From assembly GCA_003512525.1 (NCBI GenBank), contig DOQG01000038.1:1-18947 (forward strand): a stretch of 18,947 nt of DNA. Direction: 5' to 3'. Shown one piece after another: positions 7,740-15,716 of the stretch (position 1 is the first letter of the stretch; every line of letters begins with the position of its first letter). Source of the DNA: Oscillospiraceae bacterium (lineage in GTDB: Bacteria > Bacillota > Clostridia > Oscillospirales > Ruminococcaceae). Both the position numbers and the translations under genes were made by a program. The notes beneath the pieces are model-generated. The model ran no database searches and was not told the DNA's origin. It was given only the letters and a program-made list of their open reading frames with translations.

Positions 7740-7852
7740 GCCGTGACGAAAAACGGCACACAGCGATGCAGTCCGGTTTATGGCGTAACCGGGGGAACTA
7801 CATAACTATCCCCTTCTGCACCCACAATACTTTAAAGTACGGTGGCGTAACT
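7740..7852 (-). promoter_or_regulatory. Structured 5' leader of the ftsE operon (unidentified)
   Basis: On the minus strand a closing stem GGTGCAG/CTGCATC (7816-7822 with 7765-7771, one G-U pair) encloses two hairpins. One is GGGGA/TCCCC (7809-7813 with 7792-7796). The other is CCGGTT/AACCGG (7787-7792 with 7773-7778). Together they make a possible three-way junction. A further stem GCCGT/ACGGC (7753-7757 with 7740-7744) sits just before the ftsE ribosome-binding site. Just upstream, CCAC...GTGG around TACTTTAAAGTA (about 7821-7845) is another stem. GTTACGCCA occurs twice, 62 nt apart. The G-U pair favours RNA made from the minus strand. I cannot match it to a named riboswitch class. Confidence 0.4.
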
Positions 7853-7895
7853 TAATTTCTCTCTCCTCGGATACTGCCGCGTATCGAACAATTGT

Positions 7896-7965
7896 AATAC
7901 CTGTCATACTGTACCGGGTGCAGATCCGTTATAATACACCCGCCCGCATAATCATAACAGGTATT
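7896..7965. repeat. Nested inverted repeats upstream of the ftsE leader
   Basis: AATACCTGT (7896-7904) is the exact reverse complement of ACAGGTATT (7957-7965). Inside it, CGGGTG (7915-7920) pairs with CACCCG (7937-7942). The whole could form a long interrupted hairpin or a paired operator. A TATAAT hexamer (7930-7935, plus strand) lies in the centre but has no acceptable -35 box on that strand. No convincing promoter for the ftsE operon was found by eye between here and 8107. Confidence 0.4.
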
Positions 7966-8091
7966 GTATGAAAAACCGCCGAATGCAATATCTGATAAAA
8001 TGATACCGTTATCATATTCTTATCTGTCATCATCCCGACCGTAAACGTAAGTCACGCTGTCGCGCGACTTTTCAAAAGGTCGGAATTGTCC

Positions 8092-8106
8092 GGCGGCACA
8101 GCCGCC
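8092..8106 (-). other. GC-rich hairpin directly after the CdaR-type gene
   Basis: GGCGGC and GCCGCC form a perfect 6-bp stem with a 3-nt loop, one nucleotide beyond the stop codon of the regulator gene. No U-run follows. A second imperfect stem CGACCTTTT/AAAAGTCG (about 8065-8082) comes next. It is a weak terminator candidate, so read-through into the ftsE leader remains possible. Confidence 0.4.
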
Positions 8107-8107
8107 C

Positions 8108-9193
8108 TTAGAATTTGACGGGGTCGGCGGCGAGGTATTTCTTGACCATAAGAGCGATCTTGAAGATGATTGCGTGATCGAACTCTCTTAAGTCAAGACC
8201 TGTGAGCTTCTTTATCTTGTCCAGTCTGTAAACCAGTGTATTTCTGTGCACAAAGAGCTTTCTTGACGTTTCGGAAACGTTGAGGTTATTCTCAAAGAAC
8301 CTCTGGATAGTGAATAACGTTTCGTGGTCAAGTGACTCGATAGAACCCTTCTTGAAAACCTCCTTCAGGAATGTTTCGCACAGGGTCGTGGGCAGGTGAT
8401 ATATAAGACGTGCGATACCGAGGTTATCATAGCTTACGATAGTCTTGTCCGTATCGAATACCTTGCCTACTTCAATAGCGATCTGTGCTTCCTTGAATGA
8501 ACGCGCAAGATCCTTTATGCCTGTAACGGGAGTACCGATACCGACATTTACCTTTGTAAAGAACTCTCCCGAAAGCGTATCCGAAATGGAGCGCGCAAGC
8601 TTTTCAAGATCCTTGTTATCAATACCCGCCTTGATCTCCTTGACAAGTACTATTTCCGTTTCGGTGATATTGAAAACGAAGTCCTTGTTCTTATCGGGGA
8701 ATAGGTTCTGAATGACATCATATGCGGAAACCTCGTTTGCCGACACGATGCTTATAAGGAATACAACGCGACTGATATCCGCATTGAAATGCAGCTCTCT
8801 TGCCTTTAGCGTGATATCGCCGGGGAGAACATTATCGAGAATTATATTCTTAACGAAATTATTTCTGTCATACTTCTCATCATAGTACTGCTTGATGCTC
8901 GACAGGGAAATTGCAAGTATTGAGGCATACTTTGCCGCCTGATCGTCCGTACCTTCGATGAACACCGCATAGTCAGGCTTTACATGAACGCCGAAAGGCT
9001 TATATGTATAGCCGTCACGAATGAATACATCGTGAGAGTCGCCAAGCTCAATAGAAAAGAAGTCACTGTTCGTTCCTATTCTGGAAAGCTCACTGCAGGC
9101 GACTATCGTGCTGTTTTCATCGATAACACCGATAACACGACCGATAGTATCTCTCATCTGATGAACTACGCCCTGAAATAATCTGTTTGACAT
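8108..9193 (-). CDS. CdaR/PucR-type transcriptional regulator
   Basis: The 361-residue protein opens with a region resembling the sugar-diacid-recognition sensor of CdaR (about 1-130; LFQGVVHQMRDTIGRVIGVIDENSTIVACS). A GGDEF-like middle segment follows (about 150-270). A PucR-type C-terminal HTH comes last (about 300-355; FFENNLNVSETSRKLFVHRNTLVYRLDKIKKLTGLDL). Proteins of this layout act as cytoplasmic one-component activators or repressors. The ligand is not evident, and no sugar-acid genes are near, so the CdaR ligand should not be assumed. An AGAGGTAAG site precedes the ATG. It has its own promoter 170 nt upstream and lies head-to-head with metG and upstream of ftsE. Confidence 0.85.
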   Translation of the reverse strand: MSNRLFQGVVHQMRDTIGRVIGVIDENSTIVACSELSRIGTNSDFFSIELGDSHDVFIRDGYTYKPFGVHVKPDYAVFIEGTDDQAAKYASILAISLSSIKQYYDEKYDRNNFVKNIILDNVLPGDITLKARELHFNADISRVVFLISIVSANEVSAYDVIQNLFPDKNKDFVFNITETEIVLVKEIKAGIDNKDLEKLARSISDTLSGEFFTKVNVGIGTPVTGIKDLARSFKEAQIAIEVGKVFDTDKTIVSYDNLGIARLIYHLPTTLCETFLKEVFKKGSIESLDHETLFTIQRFFENNLNVSETSRKLFVHRNTLVYRLDKIKKLTGLDLREFDHAIIFKIALMVKKYLAADPVKF

Positions 9194-9363
9194 TTTCTTA
9201 CCTCTTTTATCTTAAAAAATGGTTTGCTCTCGTGTCCGCCGAAGGCAACGACCCAAACAGTGCCTTGTAATGCGGATATTTCTCTATACAGTCTGTATTA
9301 TGATCATTATGCGCAAACCCTTGAAAAAGGGCATAAAACGGCTGAAAATAATACACCAAATAT

Positions 9364-9392
9364 ATTTTACTAGAAAAACCGAAAAAAATCAA
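9364..9392 (-). promoter_or_regulatory. Sigma-A-like promoter for the CdaR-type regulator
   Basis: On the minus strand, TTGATT (9387-9392), a 17-bp spacer and TAAAAT (9364-9369) point toward the regulator gene. This predicts an untranslated leader of roughly 160 nt. That leader contains a stem AAGGCA/TGCCTT (9242-9247 with 9261-9266) and a TACAG-A-CTGTA dyad near 9285-9295. Confidence 0.6.
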
Positions 9393-9440
9393 GGGTTTTT
9401 TAGACAAAATGTAAAAATTACATCAAAAATTTTTGCGTTA

Positions 9441-9469
9441 TTGCAAAACCGACTAAATAGTGGTATACT
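9441..9469 (+). promoter_or_regulatory. Sigma-A-like promoter reading toward metG
   Basis: TTGCAA (9441-9446), a 17-bp spacer and TATACT (9464-9469) form a good promoter. Transcription would begin near 9476, leaving about 330 nt before the metG ATG. It is back-to-back with the leftward promoter at 9364-9392, only about 50 bp away. Confidence 0.7.
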
Positions 9470-9475
9470 AAAATT

Positions 9476-9611
9476 TATGTATGGATAGTGGGCAGCTATG
9501 CCCTGTACCATAATAAATTACATTCGGGAAGGACTGATTCTTATGATCCTGAAAATTAAAAACGCAAAGAACGGTGTGTATGCGCGAATGTGCAGTTTGG
9601 CACGAATGTAA
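9476..9611 (+). ncRNA. Foldable leader or small RNA upstream of metG
   Basis: The presumed transcript start is followed by a hairpin GGGCA-GCTA-TGCCC (about 9490-9503), flanked by TATGG and CCATA. TTACATTCG (9518-9526) is the exact complement of CGAATGTAA (9603-9611), so an 85-nt region can be closed by a 9-bp stem. GTGC/GCAC forms a small stem just inside. No T-box or S-box consensus is seen. It may be a regulatory leader or a separate small RNA. Confidence 0.35.
9543..9611 (+). CDS. Possible 22-residue leader peptide
   Basis: A GGGAAGGA ribosome-binding site (9526-9533) lies 9 nt before an ATG. The frame reads MILKIKNAKNGVYARMCSLARM and then TAA, with Met codons at positions 16 and 22. It lies between the promoter at 9441-9469 and metG. 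Its 3' end coincides with the 3' arm of the 9-bp stem, so ribosome movement could affect folding. Length gives little statistical support, and the same bases may simply be structured RNA. Confidence 0.25.
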   Translation: MILKIKNAKNGVYARMCSLARM

Positions 9612-9676
9612 AAATATAAACTGTAGAAAGCTTTGTCTTTAAAACGAACTACTATTTATTATCCCTATCCCCCTTA

Positions 9677-9749
9677 CCCCCTTTCCCTCGGAAAGGGGGA
9701 GAAAACGGGGACTGGCGTCCCTGCGACCCGCCTTGGGGCTACGCCCCAA
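9677..9749 (+). other. Three consecutive GC-rich hairpins in the metG leader
   Basis: The first stem is 10 bp with a 3-nt loop (9677-9686 with 9690-9699). The second is GGGAC-TGGC-GTCCC (9708-9721). The third is TTGGGGC-TAC-GCCCCAA (9733-9749), followed shortly by AATTTTG. They resemble dispersed intergenic palindromes of Clostridia. The third could act as a weak terminator or attenuator 58 nt before metG. Confidence 0.5.
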
Positions 9750-9807
9750 ACCCCAATTTTGTCAAAAAGGTTTTATAGCCTAACATCATATACAAGGAGA
9801 AAATAAA

Positions 9808-11736
9808 ATGAGCAAGACATACTATATAACCACCCCGATATATTACCCCTCGGGTAACCCCCACATAGGTCACTGTTACACAACGGTAGCCTGCGATACG
9901 ATAGCGCGCTTCAAGAGAATGCAGGGCTATGACGTAATGTTCCTTACAGGCACGGACGAGCACGGTCAGAAGATCGAGCTCAAAGCCGCCGAAAAGGGCG
10001 TTACCCCCAAAGAATACGTTGACGAGATAGTCGGAAACTTCAAGCGTCTGTGGGAAACCATGCATATAAGCTATGACCGTTTTATCAGAACAACGGACGA
10101 CTATCATATAGAAACCGTACAGAAGATATTCAAGAAGCTGTACGAAAAGGGCTACATCTATAAAGGCACATACAAGGGCAAGTACTGTACACCCTGTGAG
10201 AGCTTCTGGACGGAGAGCCAGCTTGTTGACGGCAAGTGTCCCGACTGCGGACGTGAGGTAAAAGAAGCAAACGAGGAAGCATACTTCCTCCGCCTTTCCG
10301 ACTTTGCCGACAAGATCGAAAAGTTCCTTACCGAAACCGACTATTTACAGCCTAAGAGCCGTGTGAACGAAATGGTAAACAACTTCATAAAGCCGGGCCT
10401 TGAGGATCTGTGCGTATCAAGAACCAGCTTCACCTGGGGTATACCCGTTGATTTTGACAGCAAGCACGTTGTTTATGTATGGGTAGACGCACTTTCAAAC
10501 TATATCAGTGCGCTCGGCTACGGCAATGAGAAGTACAACGACTTTGAAAAGTACTGGCCCGCAGATATGCATATGACGGCAAAGGAAATTGTACGTTTCC
10601 ACTCCATCGTATGGCCTATAATCCTTATGATGCTCGATCTGCCCCTGCCCAAGCACCTTTACGGTCACGGCTGGATAAACTTCAACGGCGACAAGATGAG
10701 CAAGTCAAAGGGCAATGTTGTCGACCCGTTTGTGCTTTGCGAACGTTACGGTGTTGACGCTGTACGTTATCAGATACTGCGCGATATGCCGTACGGCAGT
10801 GACTGCAACTTCACAAACGAGCTTATGCTCACAAGAATAAACGCAGACCTTGCAAACGACCTCGGTAACCTCGTTTCAAGAACGGTCGCAATGGCAGACA
10901 AATACTTCGGCGGAACACTGCCCACAGACAGAGTATCCGACGAGCTTGACAATCAGCTTATCGGTATGGCTCAGTCGCTGTGCGATACGGTTACTCCCCT
11001 TATCGAGCAGGCACAGCACTCAAAGGCACTTGAGGAAATATTCAAGGTAATCTCCCGTGCAAATAAGTACATTGACGAAACCGCACCGTGGGTACTTGCA
11101 AAGGACGAAAGCAACAACGCCCGTCTTGCGACCGTACTCTATAACCTGCTTGAAACTATAAGAATATGCTCTGCACTGCTCAGCCCCTTTATGCCCGCAA
11201 CAATGCCTGAGGTATTGGAACAGATAGGCGCAACCGCAGAAGATACCGCTTTCGACAAGCTCGGTACATTCGGCGTTCTGCGTGCAGACGTTACAGTAAA
11301 GAAAGGCAGAGTGCTCTTCCCGAGAATTGATATCAAAAACGAAATTTCAGAGCTTGAAATCCTGATGAAGCCCAAGACCGTAATCAAGGAGGACGAGGAC
11401 CTTGACAAGGCAGGAATAATCTCTATAGATGACTTTGCAAAGGTCAAGCTCAGAACAGGCGAGATTACTGCCTGCGAAAAGATAAAGAAGTCAAAGAAGC
11501 TGCTTAAAATTCAGGTGGACGATGCAAGAGGCGGCAGACAGATAGTATCGGGCATTGCCGAATACTACACTCCCGAGGAGCTTATCGGAAAGAAAATCAT
11601 ATTCGTTGCAAATCTTGCCCCCGCAAAGCTCTGCGGTGAGGAAAGCAACGGTATGCTCCTTGCCTGCGATGCAGGAGAAAAAATACAGGTCGTATTCCTT
11701 GATAAAGATACGCCCAACGGCAGTACGGTAAGATAA
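9808..11736 (+). CDS. metG: Methionyl-tRNA synthetase with C-terminal tRNA-binding domain
   Basis: A class I synthetase that charges elongator and initiator tRNA-Met. The HIGH motif is at residues 19-22 (NPHIGH). The zinc knuckle uses Cys127, Cys130, Cys144 and Cys147, and KMSKS is at 296-300. The helical anticodon-binding domain spans about 380-510. A Trbp111-like tRNA-binding domain ends the protein (about 535-642; KIKKSKKLLKIQVDD, IVSGIAEYYTPEEL), which in this family serves dimerisation and tRNA capture. Length 642 is normal for this form. An AAGGAG site precedes the ATG. The gene heads the methionine operon, 41 nt before metF, with a long leader upstream. The leader lacks a recognisable T-box. 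Confidence 0.97.
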   Translation: MSKTYYITTPIYYPSGNPHIGHCYTTVACDTIARFKRMQGYDVMFLTGTDEHGQKIELKAAEKGVTPKEYVDEIVGNFKRLWETMHISYDRFIRTTDDYHIETVQKIFKKLYEKGYIYKGTYKGKYCTPCESFWTESQLVDGKCPDCGREVKEANEEAYFLRLSDFADKIEKFLTETDYLQPKSRVNEMVNNFIKPGLEDLCVSRTSFTWGIPVDFDSKHVVYVWVDALSNYISALGYGNEKYNDFEKYWPADMHMTAKEIVRFHSIVWPIILMMLDLPLPKHLYGHGWINFNGDKMSKSKGNVVDPFVLCERYGVDAVRYQILRDMPYGSDCNFTNELMLTRINADLANDLGNLVSRTVAMADKYFGGTLPTDRVSDELDNQLIGMAQSLCDTVTPLIEQAQHSKALEEIFKVISRANKYIDETAPWVLAKDESNNARLATVLYNLLETIRICSALLSPFMPATMPEVLEQIGATAEDTAFDKLGTFGVLRADVTVKKGRVLFPRIDIKNEISELEILMKPKTVIKEDEDLDKAGIISIDDFAKVKLRTGEITACEKIKKSKKLLKIQVDDARGGRQIVSGIAEYYTPEELIGKKIIFVANLAPAKLCGEESNGMLLACDAGEKIQVVFLDKDTPNGSTVR

Positions 11737-11777
11737 ACATTCGCAGAAGACAACGAGTGACATAAAGGAACAAAAAG

Positions 11778-12638
11778 ATGAAAATTAAAGACTTATACAC
11801 ACCCGGCAGGACGGTGTTCTCGCTGGAGGTTTTCCCTCCCAACAAGAATTTTCCCATTGAAACGGTGTATGATGCCATCGAGGGACTTGCGGCAATAAAT
11901 CCCGCATATATCAGCGTGACATACGGCGCAGGCGGAAACCGTGCAAACCGCTCTACCTGCGAGATAGCGTCGCATATAAAGAAAAAATACGGTATCGAAG
12001 CAATGGCGCACCTTACCTGCATAAACAGCACCCGTGATGATGTTGATTTTATGCTTGACGATTTCGCCGCAAACGGAATAGAGAACATTCTCGCCTTAAG
12101 AGGCGACAACAAGCCCGATGAAGAACCGAAGAACGATTTCCCCCACGCAAGCGACCTTACGGCATATATAGCGTCAAAAGGCAACTTCGATATTGCAGGT
12201 GCGTGCTACCCTGAAACCCACGTTGACGCAGAGAGCGCCGAGGAAGATATAAAGAACCTGAAGATAAAGGTTGACGCAGGCGCTTCTCACCTTGTTTCGC
12301 AGCTATTCTTCGACAATTCCTGCTATTACGATTTTGAAAAGCGTGCAAGAGCCGCAGGCATAGACGTACCTATCGCCGCAGGAATTATGCCCGTTACCAA
12401 CAAAAAGCAGATCGAGCGTATGGTAACAATGTGCGGCGCAAGCCTGCCATCAAAATTCGTAAAGATGATGCAGAAGTACGAGAATGACCCCGAAGCGCTG
12501 AGGAGTGCAGGAATAGCCTATGCCATCGACCAGATAGTAGATCTTATCTCAAACGATGTGCAAGGCATACACCTTTACGCTATGAATAACCCTGCTGTTG
12601 CAACACGCATCTACAACGGCATCAAGGATCTGTTATGA
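11778..12638 (+). CDS. metF: 5,10-methylenetetrahydrofolate reductase
   Basis: This FAD enzyme reduces methylene-THF to methyl-THF, the methyl donor for MetH. The 286-residue TIM barrel shows the family landmarks SLEVFPPN (N-terminal, catalytic Glu), SVTYGAGG, LALRGD, SQLFFDNSCYYDF and AGIMPV. An AAAGGAAC site precedes the ATG. The TGA overlaps the ATG of the next gene (ATGATA), so translation is probably coupled to that of the MetH activation protein. The position between metG and metH fits a methionine-synthesis operon. Confidence 0.96.
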   Translation: MKIKDLYTPGRTVFSLEVFPPNKNFPIETVYDAIEGLAAINPAYISVTYGAGGNRANRSTCEIASHIKKKYGIEAMAHLTCINSTRDDVDFMLDDFAANGIENILALRGDNKPDEEPKNDFPHASDLTAYIASKGNFDIAGACYPETHVDAESAEEDIKNLKIKVDAGASHLVSQLFFDNSCYYDFEKRARAAGIDVPIAAGIMPVTNKKQIERMVTMCGASLPSKFVKMMQKYENDPEALRSAGIAYAIDQIVDLISNDVQGIHLYAMNNPAVATRIYNGIKDLL

Positions 12639-13306
12639 TACTTCAGCCGATAGACAGAAACGAAGCTCTGCGTTATCTCGGCTGTAAGGACGGCACGGAT
12701 AACGAGCAGATGCTCACAATGCTCGATTTATGCGAAAAAGAGCTTTTAAAAGCCGCAAGTCCGAAATATCTCTATGCCGTTTACCCGATAAGCTTTACGA
12801 ATGACGGTGTCAGAATTTCGGACAGCAATATAATACTTAAAGGCAGCTCAGCCGCCGCTCATTTAAAGAACTGCGACAGGATAGTGCTTATGTGCGCCAC
12901 GCTCGGACAGGGAGTAGATGTGCTTTTAAGGCGTTTACAGGTATCGGATATGGCAAGCGCCGTTATCGTTGACAGCCTTGCAGGTGCGGCGATAGAACAG
13001 GTCTGCAACAGGGCAGAAACAGAGATATTTGAAAAAGTAAAATCAAACAGCCGTACCTGGAGATATTCTCCCGGATACGGTGACTTGCCGCTTGACATAC
13101 AGTTTGATTTACTGACGCTTTTACAGGCTCAGAAAAGGATAGGTCTTACTGTAATGAACAGCAATATGATGGTGCCTACAAAATCGGTAACGGCATTTAT
13201 CGGACTGTCCGAGGGCGAGGTCGACAGAAGTACAAGAGGCTGTGAAAGCTGTAATATGAAAGACAGATGCAAATTCAGGAAAAGCGGAGGTCACTGTGGA
13301 AATTAA
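12635..13306 (+). CDS. Stand-alone methionine-synthase activation domain protein
   Basis: The 223 residues resemble the C-terminal activation (reactivation) domain of cobalamin-dependent methionine synthase, which binds SAM and remethylates oxidised cob(II)alamin. A SAM-site-like segment WRYSPGYGDLPLDIQ is near residue 148, and PTKSVTAFIGLSEGE follows near 182. The C-terminus has a cysteine cluster (CESCNMKDRCKFRKSGGHC), as in the separate activation proteins of anaerobes and Thermotoga, and could hold a metal or an Fe-S cluster. In E. coli this domain is part of MetH; here it is a separate gene overlapping metF by 4 nt and metH by 11 nt. The function is inferred from family and context, with no disruption seen. 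Confidence 0.88.
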   Translation: MILQPIDRNEALRYLGCKDGTDNEQMLTMLDLCEKELLKAASPKYLYAVYPISFTNDGVRISDSNIILKGSSAAAHLKNCDRIVLMCATLGQGVDVLLRRLQVSDMASAVIVDSLAGAAIEQVCNRAETEIFEKVKSNSRTWRYSPGYGDLPLDIQFDLLTLLQAQKRIGLTVMNSNMMVPTKSVTAFIGLSEGEVDRSTRGCESCNMKDRCKFRKSGGHCGN

Positions 13307-15668
13307 AACATTACTTGAACAAAGAGGACTGCTCATTTTCGACGGTGCTATGGGTACTCAGCTGCAGGCTAAGGGGCTTAAAACGGGCGAAACACCCGAG
13401 CTTTTAAACCTTACCGCAAAGGATCTGCTCAAAGAAATACACCGCAGTTATATAGACGCAGGCGCGGATATAATTTCCGCAAATACATTCGGTGCAAATT
13501 CCTACAAGCTAAGCCACAGCGGTAAAAGTGTAGATGAAATTATCACCGCAGGAATAATAAACTGTAAAGAAGCGATAAAGGAAAGCGGTAAGGACGTTTT
13601 CTGCGCTCTTGACATAGGTCCTATAGGACAGCTCCTTGAGCCTACCGGAAGCCTTAAGTTTGAAGAGGCTTACGACATATTCAAGGAAGAGATCGTTGCA
13701 GGCTATAAGGCGGGTGCGGACGTTGTTCTGTTTGAAACGATGACCGACTTATACGAGCTTAAAGCCGCTATACTTGCCGCAAAGGAAAACAGCGATCTGC
13801 CTATTATATGTAGTATGACCTTCGAGGAAAACGGACGTACCTTTACAGGCTGTCCCGCGCAGGCGGAAATACTGCTGTGCGAGGGACTCGGCGTAAGTGC
13901 AGTCGGCGTGAACTGCTCGCTGGGACCAAAGGAGCTTATGCCTATAATCAAAACGCTCTGCGAAAAGTCGAAGATACCCGTTATCGTAATGCCGAATGCA
14001 GGACTTCCCGACCCTGCCACAGGCGAATATTCGATTGATGCCGAAGAATTCAGCGACTATGCCGTTGAGATAGCTGATCTCGGTGCAGGAATAATCGGCG
14101 GCTGCTGCGGTACAACGCCCGAATTTATCCGCCGTACAGCAGGGAAGGTAAAGGGCAGAAAGTACGAGCCTAAAAGCATCGATCGTGTCTGCACGATATG
14201 CAGCGGCACAAATGTTGTAGAGGTAAGCCAGCCAAGGATAATCGGCGAGCGTATCAACCCTACCGGTAAAAAGCTGTTCAAGCAGGCGCTTATAAACGAT
14301 GATATAGACTATATCTTAGGTCAGGCTATAGAGCAGGTAAACGCAGGAGCGGATATACTTGACGTAAACGTTGGACTTCCCGACATTGACGAAAAGGCAA
14401 TGATGATAAAGGCTGTCAAGAGCATTCAGGGCGTTACTAACGTACCTCTCCAGATAGACAGCACCATTCCGGAGGTACTCGAAGCGGCACTGCGTGTATA
14501 CAACGGCAAGCCTATGGTAAACTCGGTAAACGGCGAGGAGGAGAGCCTTAAAAACGTTCTTCCGCTCGTAAAGAAATACGGTGCGGCAGTAGTAGGTCTG
14601 ACGCTTGACAAGGACGGCATACCGCCTAAAGCCGAACAGCGTGTTGCCATTGCCGAAAAGATAATAAAGCGTTGCGAAGAGATAGGTATTCCGAAAGAGG
14701 ATATAGCGATAGACTGCCTTACGCTTACAGCGTCCGCAGAACAGCTGGCTGTCAACGAAACGCTCAAGGCTGTGCGTGCGGTAAAAGAAAGGTTCGGAGT
14801 GAGAACGGTACTAGGTGTATCGAATATATCATTCGGTCTGCCGAACCGTGAGCTTTTAAACCACATTTTTCTTACGATGGCGCTTGAAAACGGGCTTGAT
14901 CTGCCGATTATAAACCCCAATGTAGCCGCAATGACGGGCGCTGTAAGAGCGTTCAAGCTGTTAAAGGCAATAGATGTGAACTCGGTAGAATACATTGCCG
15001 CTTACGGCAGTGACACCCCAACGGCAGTCGCAAAGCCGAAATCCTCCGATGTAACGCTTGAATACGCCATCGACAACGGTTTAAAAGCCGAGGCAGCGAA
15101 GATAACCGAGCAGCTGCTTACCGACACCGACCCGATGATAATAATAAACGAGCGGCTTATCCCTGCCCTTGACAAGACAGGTACGCTGTTTGAACAGGGA
15201 AAGATTTTCCTCCCTCAGCTGATTTTATCGGCAGGCGTTGCGCAGAGCTGTTTTGATGTTATCAAGGCACACCTTGCAAAGAACAATTCCGAAACGGTAA
15301 GCAAGGGCAAGATAGTGCTTGCAACGGTAAAGGGCGATGTACACGACATAGGCAAGAACATAGTAAAGGTACTGCTTGAAAACTACGGCTACACCGTAAT
15401 AGATCTCGGCAAGGACGTTGAGTATCAGGCGGTAGTCGATGCCGCAAGAAAGCACGAGGTAAAGCTGGTGGGACTGAGCGCACTTATGACCACTACGCTC
15501 AAATCCATGGAAGAAACCATAAAGCTTATCCGTGACAACGGACTTCCTTGCAAGGTGGTTGTCGGCGGTGCGGTACTTACACCTGAGTACGCTGAAAAGA
15601 TAGGCGCAGACTTCTATGCAAAGGATGCTAAGGAAACGGTAGATATTGCAAAGAAGGTTATAGGATAA
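13296..15668 (+). CDS. metH: Cobalamin-dependent methionine synthase (lacking activation domain)
   Basis: This enzyme transfers the methyl group of methyl-THF via cobalamin to homocysteine. The homocysteine-binding barrel (about 1-285) has the zinc cysteines Cys206 (GVNCSLGP) and Cys269-Cys270 (GGCCGTTP). The pterin-binding barrel spans about 310-570 (GERINPTGKK, DVNVGLPDID). The cobalamin cap spans about 590-670. The Rossmann-like B12 domain has the DxHxxG signature (GDVHDIGKN, near residue 680) and ends at 790. The roughly 330-residue activation domain of E. coli MetH is absent and supplied by the preceding gene. The start is GTG at 13296, behind GCGGAGG with 5-nt spacing, overlapping the upstream stop by 11 nt. 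Confidence 0.96.
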   Translation: MEIKTLLEQRGLLIFDGAMGTQLQAKGLKTGETPELLNLTAKDLLKEIHRSYIDAGADIISANTFGANSYKLSHSGKSVDEIITAGIINCKEAIKESGKDVFCALDIGPIGQLLEPTGSLKFEEAYDIFKEEIVAGYKAGADVVLFETMTDLYELKAAILAAKENSDLPIICSMTFEENGRTFTGCPAQAEILLCEGLGVSAVGVNCSLGPKELMPIIKTLCEKSKIPVIVMPNAGLPDPATGEYSIDAEEFSDYAVEIADLGAGIIGGCCGTTPEFIRRTAGKVKGRKYEPKSIDRVCTICSGTNVVEVSQPRIIGERINPTGKKLFKQALINDDIDYILGQAIEQVNAGADILDVNVGLPDIDEKAMMIKAVKSIQGVTNVPLQIDSTIPEVLEAALRVYNGKPMVNSVNGEEESLKNVLPLVKKYGAAVVGLTLDKDGIPPKAEQRVAIAEKIIKRCEEIGIPKEDIAIDCLTLTASAEQLAVNETLKAVRAVKERFGVRTVLGVSNISFGLPNRELLNHIFLTMALENGLDLPIINPNVAAMTGAVRAFKLLKAIDVNSVEYIAAYGSDTPTAVAKPKSSDVTLEYAIDNGLKAEAAKITEQLLTDTDPMIIINERLIPALDKTGTLFEQGKIFLPQLILSAGVAQSCFDVIKAHLAKNNSETVSKGKIVLATVKGDVHDIGKNIVKVLLENYGYTVIDLGKDVEYQAVVDAARKHEVKLVGLSALMTTTLKSMEETIKLIRDNGLPCKVVVGGAVLTPEYAEKIGADFYAKDAKETVDIAKKVIG

Positions 15669-15678
15669 AATATAAAAT

Positions 15679-15716
15679 GAAGCTGTGATAAAATGCAAAA
15701 ATTTCATCACAGCTTC
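15679..15716 (+). terminator. Hairpin after metH
   Basis: GAAGCTGTGAT (15679-15689) and ATCACAGCTTC (15706-15716) form a perfect 11-bp stem with a 16-nt loop, starting 10 nt after the metH stop codon. The following TTAGCTTGTC is only weakly U-rich. It is a likely terminator or 3'-end stabiliser of the methionine operon. Confidence 0.65.

Noticed and set aside
7716..7920. Known c-di-AMP (ydaO) or c-di-GMP riboswitch before ftsE
   Set aside because: A GGGGGAAC-like string was tempting, but it lies on the plus strand and the other conserved blocks are missing on both strands.
7930..7935. Plus-strand TATAAT as a promoter
   Set aside because: No acceptable -35 hexamer occurs 16-19 bp upstream, and no plus-strand gene follows before the minus-strand regulator.
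9476..9807. T-box or SAM riboswitch upstream of metG
   Set aside because: Neither the T-box AGGGTGGNACCGCG core nor S-box conserved segments are visible in this leader.
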